In this document: positions 62,707 through 64,000 of the stretch, piece after piece
Position numbering within the stretch: the first letter of the stretch is position 1
Layout of the letters: the number at the start of each line of letters is the position of its first letter
Assembly: GCA_016290335.1 (NCBI GenBank)
Contig: JAEETM010000001.1
Coordinates: 48,288 to 112,287 of the forward strand
Length of the DNA stretch: 64,000 nt
Direction: 5' to 3'
From: Treponema sp.
Lineage (GTDB): Bacteria; Spirochaetota; Spirochaetia; Treponematales; Treponemataceae
Translations under genes and position numbers: made by a program
The notes under the pieces: model-generated
Databases searched by the model: none
What the model was told of the DNA's origin: nothing
What the model saw: only the letters and a program-made list of their open reading frames with translations

Positions 62707-64000
62707 ATGAAAAAGATATGGTTAATTGCATTATTTTTTAACACACTGTTTGCTGCGTCCGCGGAAACTGAATTAAAAGAGCAGCTTTCTGAAAATCTTC
62801 TTTATTATGGTATACTCACCGTTCCGTATTCTCATCCGTTTGTAAAAGCCGCTTATGTCGGTAAAGCTGATAAACACTCGTTTAACATTCTGGCCTCAAC
62901 TCAAAATACCTTCGAAAATCTTTGCATAAAAGCACAGGCTGGAAATCTTTCTGCAGCAGGAGCATTGTCTAAGTTAAACAATCCTGTTCTTTCGGCATCA
63001 TCTTCCCCCTTTTCTACTGCTCAAACTACAGTAAACGGAATAACAGTTTCTGCTCCCGGAACTTCAAGCCTTTCCAAACCGGTTTCTTATTTTGCACAGT
63101 TTGATTTTACAGGCAGACAAAAAAAGCCCATAGCAATAAAAGGCCTTGCAAACCTTATCTACATTCAAAGTAACTCAGATTTTTTTTCTTTTTCTGATAA
63201 TGATACTTTTGCTTTTTCTTCCATGCTGAAAGGTTCTGCAGGTAAAAAAGCTTCTTTTTCTGTTTCAACCGCACTCGGACTTTTTCCTTATGAACAGAAT
63301 GATTCATCCTCGTGGTTTTCAAAATCTTATTATGATAATTTCTTTTATGAAGGAAAGCATTATTGTCAGAATGTTCAGGGAAACATTTTGCTGGGTAACT
63401 TTAATTCCCTGCTTTCAACTTCTGTATATGAATCGCCTTTCGGCAGCTATGACTGGACCTTCAGAAACGAAAACAGGTTTTCCAGAAATAACCTGAACTT
63501 AAGCTTTTCGCAGTTTTATTCACCGGCTCAAGTTTTTACAAGTTCACAAAAGGTTACCGGAAATATGTATCAGGCAAAAACAAGCTTACAGTACAGCTTT
63601 GTTTCTGTTATGAACGAAAAGCTTTTTCTTACAAAAACAGGGGTTGGTTTATATTATTCAAATAAAGATGATGAAAACACCATAAAGGCTTCGGCGGGAA
63701 TAAAATGCTCTTATAAAAAAACTTCCGGCTACTTAACAGGTGCAATAAGTTTTTCGCCGGAGGATAATACTTTTTCTTCTTTAAGCGTCCAGACAAAAAT
63801 CTCACTGAATGAAAAGAAAATAAAAACAAGTCTTTCTGGAAGTGTTTCCGTAACTCCATCACAGGAAAAAATCACAGCCAATGCTGCTGGCTTTTATGGA
63901 ACTACTACAGAAAAAATTACTTTGGGAATTGGTATTCCAAACTTTGGAAATCTTTCAGGGACAACTTCTCTTTCGTTATCTCAAAAAAACGGAGAAATGA
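62707..64000 (+). CDS. Secreted, probably outer-membrane beta-strand-rich protein (partial, runs off the window end)
   Basis: The visible 431 codons open with a signal peptide (MKKIWLIALFFNTLFAASA). The rest is dominated by Ser/Thr/Phe/Tyr-rich strands with alternating polar and hydrophobic residues (SFSVSTALGLFPY, TKTGVGLYYSNKDD, TSLSGSVSVTPSQ), consistent with a beta-barrel or long beta-sheet protein. No family signature is recognised and the stop lies beyond 64000. No Shine-Dalgarno precedes the ATG. It stands apart from the SPOR gene by a 98-bp AT-rich spacer. Outer-membrane location is an inference from strand pattern. Confidence 0.7.
   Translation, partial: MKKIWLIALFFNTLFAASAETELKEQLSENLLYYGILTVPYSHPFVKAAYVGKADKHSFNILASTQNTFENLCIKAQAGNLSAAGALSKLNNPVLSASSSPFSTAQTTVNGITVSAPGTSSLSKPVSYFAQFDFTGRQKKPIAIKGLANLIYIQSNSDFFSFSDNDTFAFSSMLKGSAGKKASFSVSTALGLFPYEQNDSSSWFSKSYYDNFFYEGKHYCQNVQGNILLGNFNSLLSTSVYESPFGSYDWTFRNENRFSRNNLNLSFSQFYSPAQVFTSSQKVTGNMYQAKTSLQYSFVSVMNEKLFLTKTGVGLYYSNKDDENTIKASAGIKCSYKKTSGYLTGAISFSPEDNTFSSLSVQTKISLNEKKIKTSLSGSVSVTPSQEKITANAAGFYGTTTEKITLGIGIPNFGNLSGTTSLSLSQKNGEM

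Overview
The window reads as a chromosomal segment of an AT-rich, double-membrane, gut- or rumen-type spirochaete, most likely Treponema or a close relative. This is an inference from gene content and order: CUT1 sugar importers with an unlinked UgpC/MsmK-type ATPase, YesM/YesN-type sensing, a DUF115 (Maf/MptE-like) protein, a SPOR protein and many lipoproteins or signal-peptide proteins. I see no rRNA, CRISPR array, transposase or prophage. One tRNA is present, tRNA-Leu(GAG).

Layout. 1-10588 (minus strand) is a large carbohydrate-uptake locus: a 1012-aa membrane-anchored solute-binding protein, two CUT1 permeases, an NHL-propeller/TPR protein, a YIP1-family membrane protein, a DUF5696 protein and the start of a third permease that leaves the window. 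10745-13334 holds a PadR / HAAS-DUF4097 / PspC envelope-stress-type operon and a divergent membrane protein. 13331-15561 has dapB and lysC (lysine/DAP pathway). 15699-19784 has an RNase II-family enzyme, the UgpC/MsmK ATPase that probably energises the importers, and a DUF554 protein. 20092-26071 is a membrane-maintenance cluster (LemA, DUF2207, TPM, zinc-ribbon, SPFH), resembling the Bacillus ydjGHI set but without pspA. 26269-28026 is the paired GGGtGRT protein and Fe-S scaffold-like protein. 28217-36770 contains a SpoIIE-type phosphatase, argG, a PAP2 phosphatase, plsC, the NAD salvage pair pncB-nadE, and udp overlapping a D12-class DNA methyltransferase gene. 36787-42688 has a beta-helix secreted protein, a Gfo/Idh/MocA oxidoreductase, an aconitase-family hydratase and NADP-isocitrate dehydrogenase. 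42712-44646 holds an antitoxin-like remnant and a lipoprotein. 44891-49020 is a three-component sugar-sensing operon (YtfQ-like binding protein, YesM kinase, YesN regulator). 49041-57671 concerns the envelope: a propeller/pseudo-deacetylase, a LysM-M23 peptidase, a PASTA-containing PBP2, a DUF115 protein and a protease-less FtsH-like ATPase. 57719-62608 has a nested inverted-repeat element, polA, coaE and a SPOR protein. The window ends inside a secreted, possibly outer-membrane protein.

Signals that ordinary annotation would miss: (i) nine or so genes without a Shine-Dalgarno whose start codon sits 5-9 nt after a good, often extended, -10 box, suggesting leaderless transcription; (ii) a ~209-bp nested inverted-repeat element upstream of polA; (iii) five dispersed copies of a 30-bp palindromic repeat in gene borders; (iv) two heptanucleotide satellite arrays with a shared CATTATG unit. 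These are read from the sequence by eye; their frequency elsewhere in the genome is unknown here.
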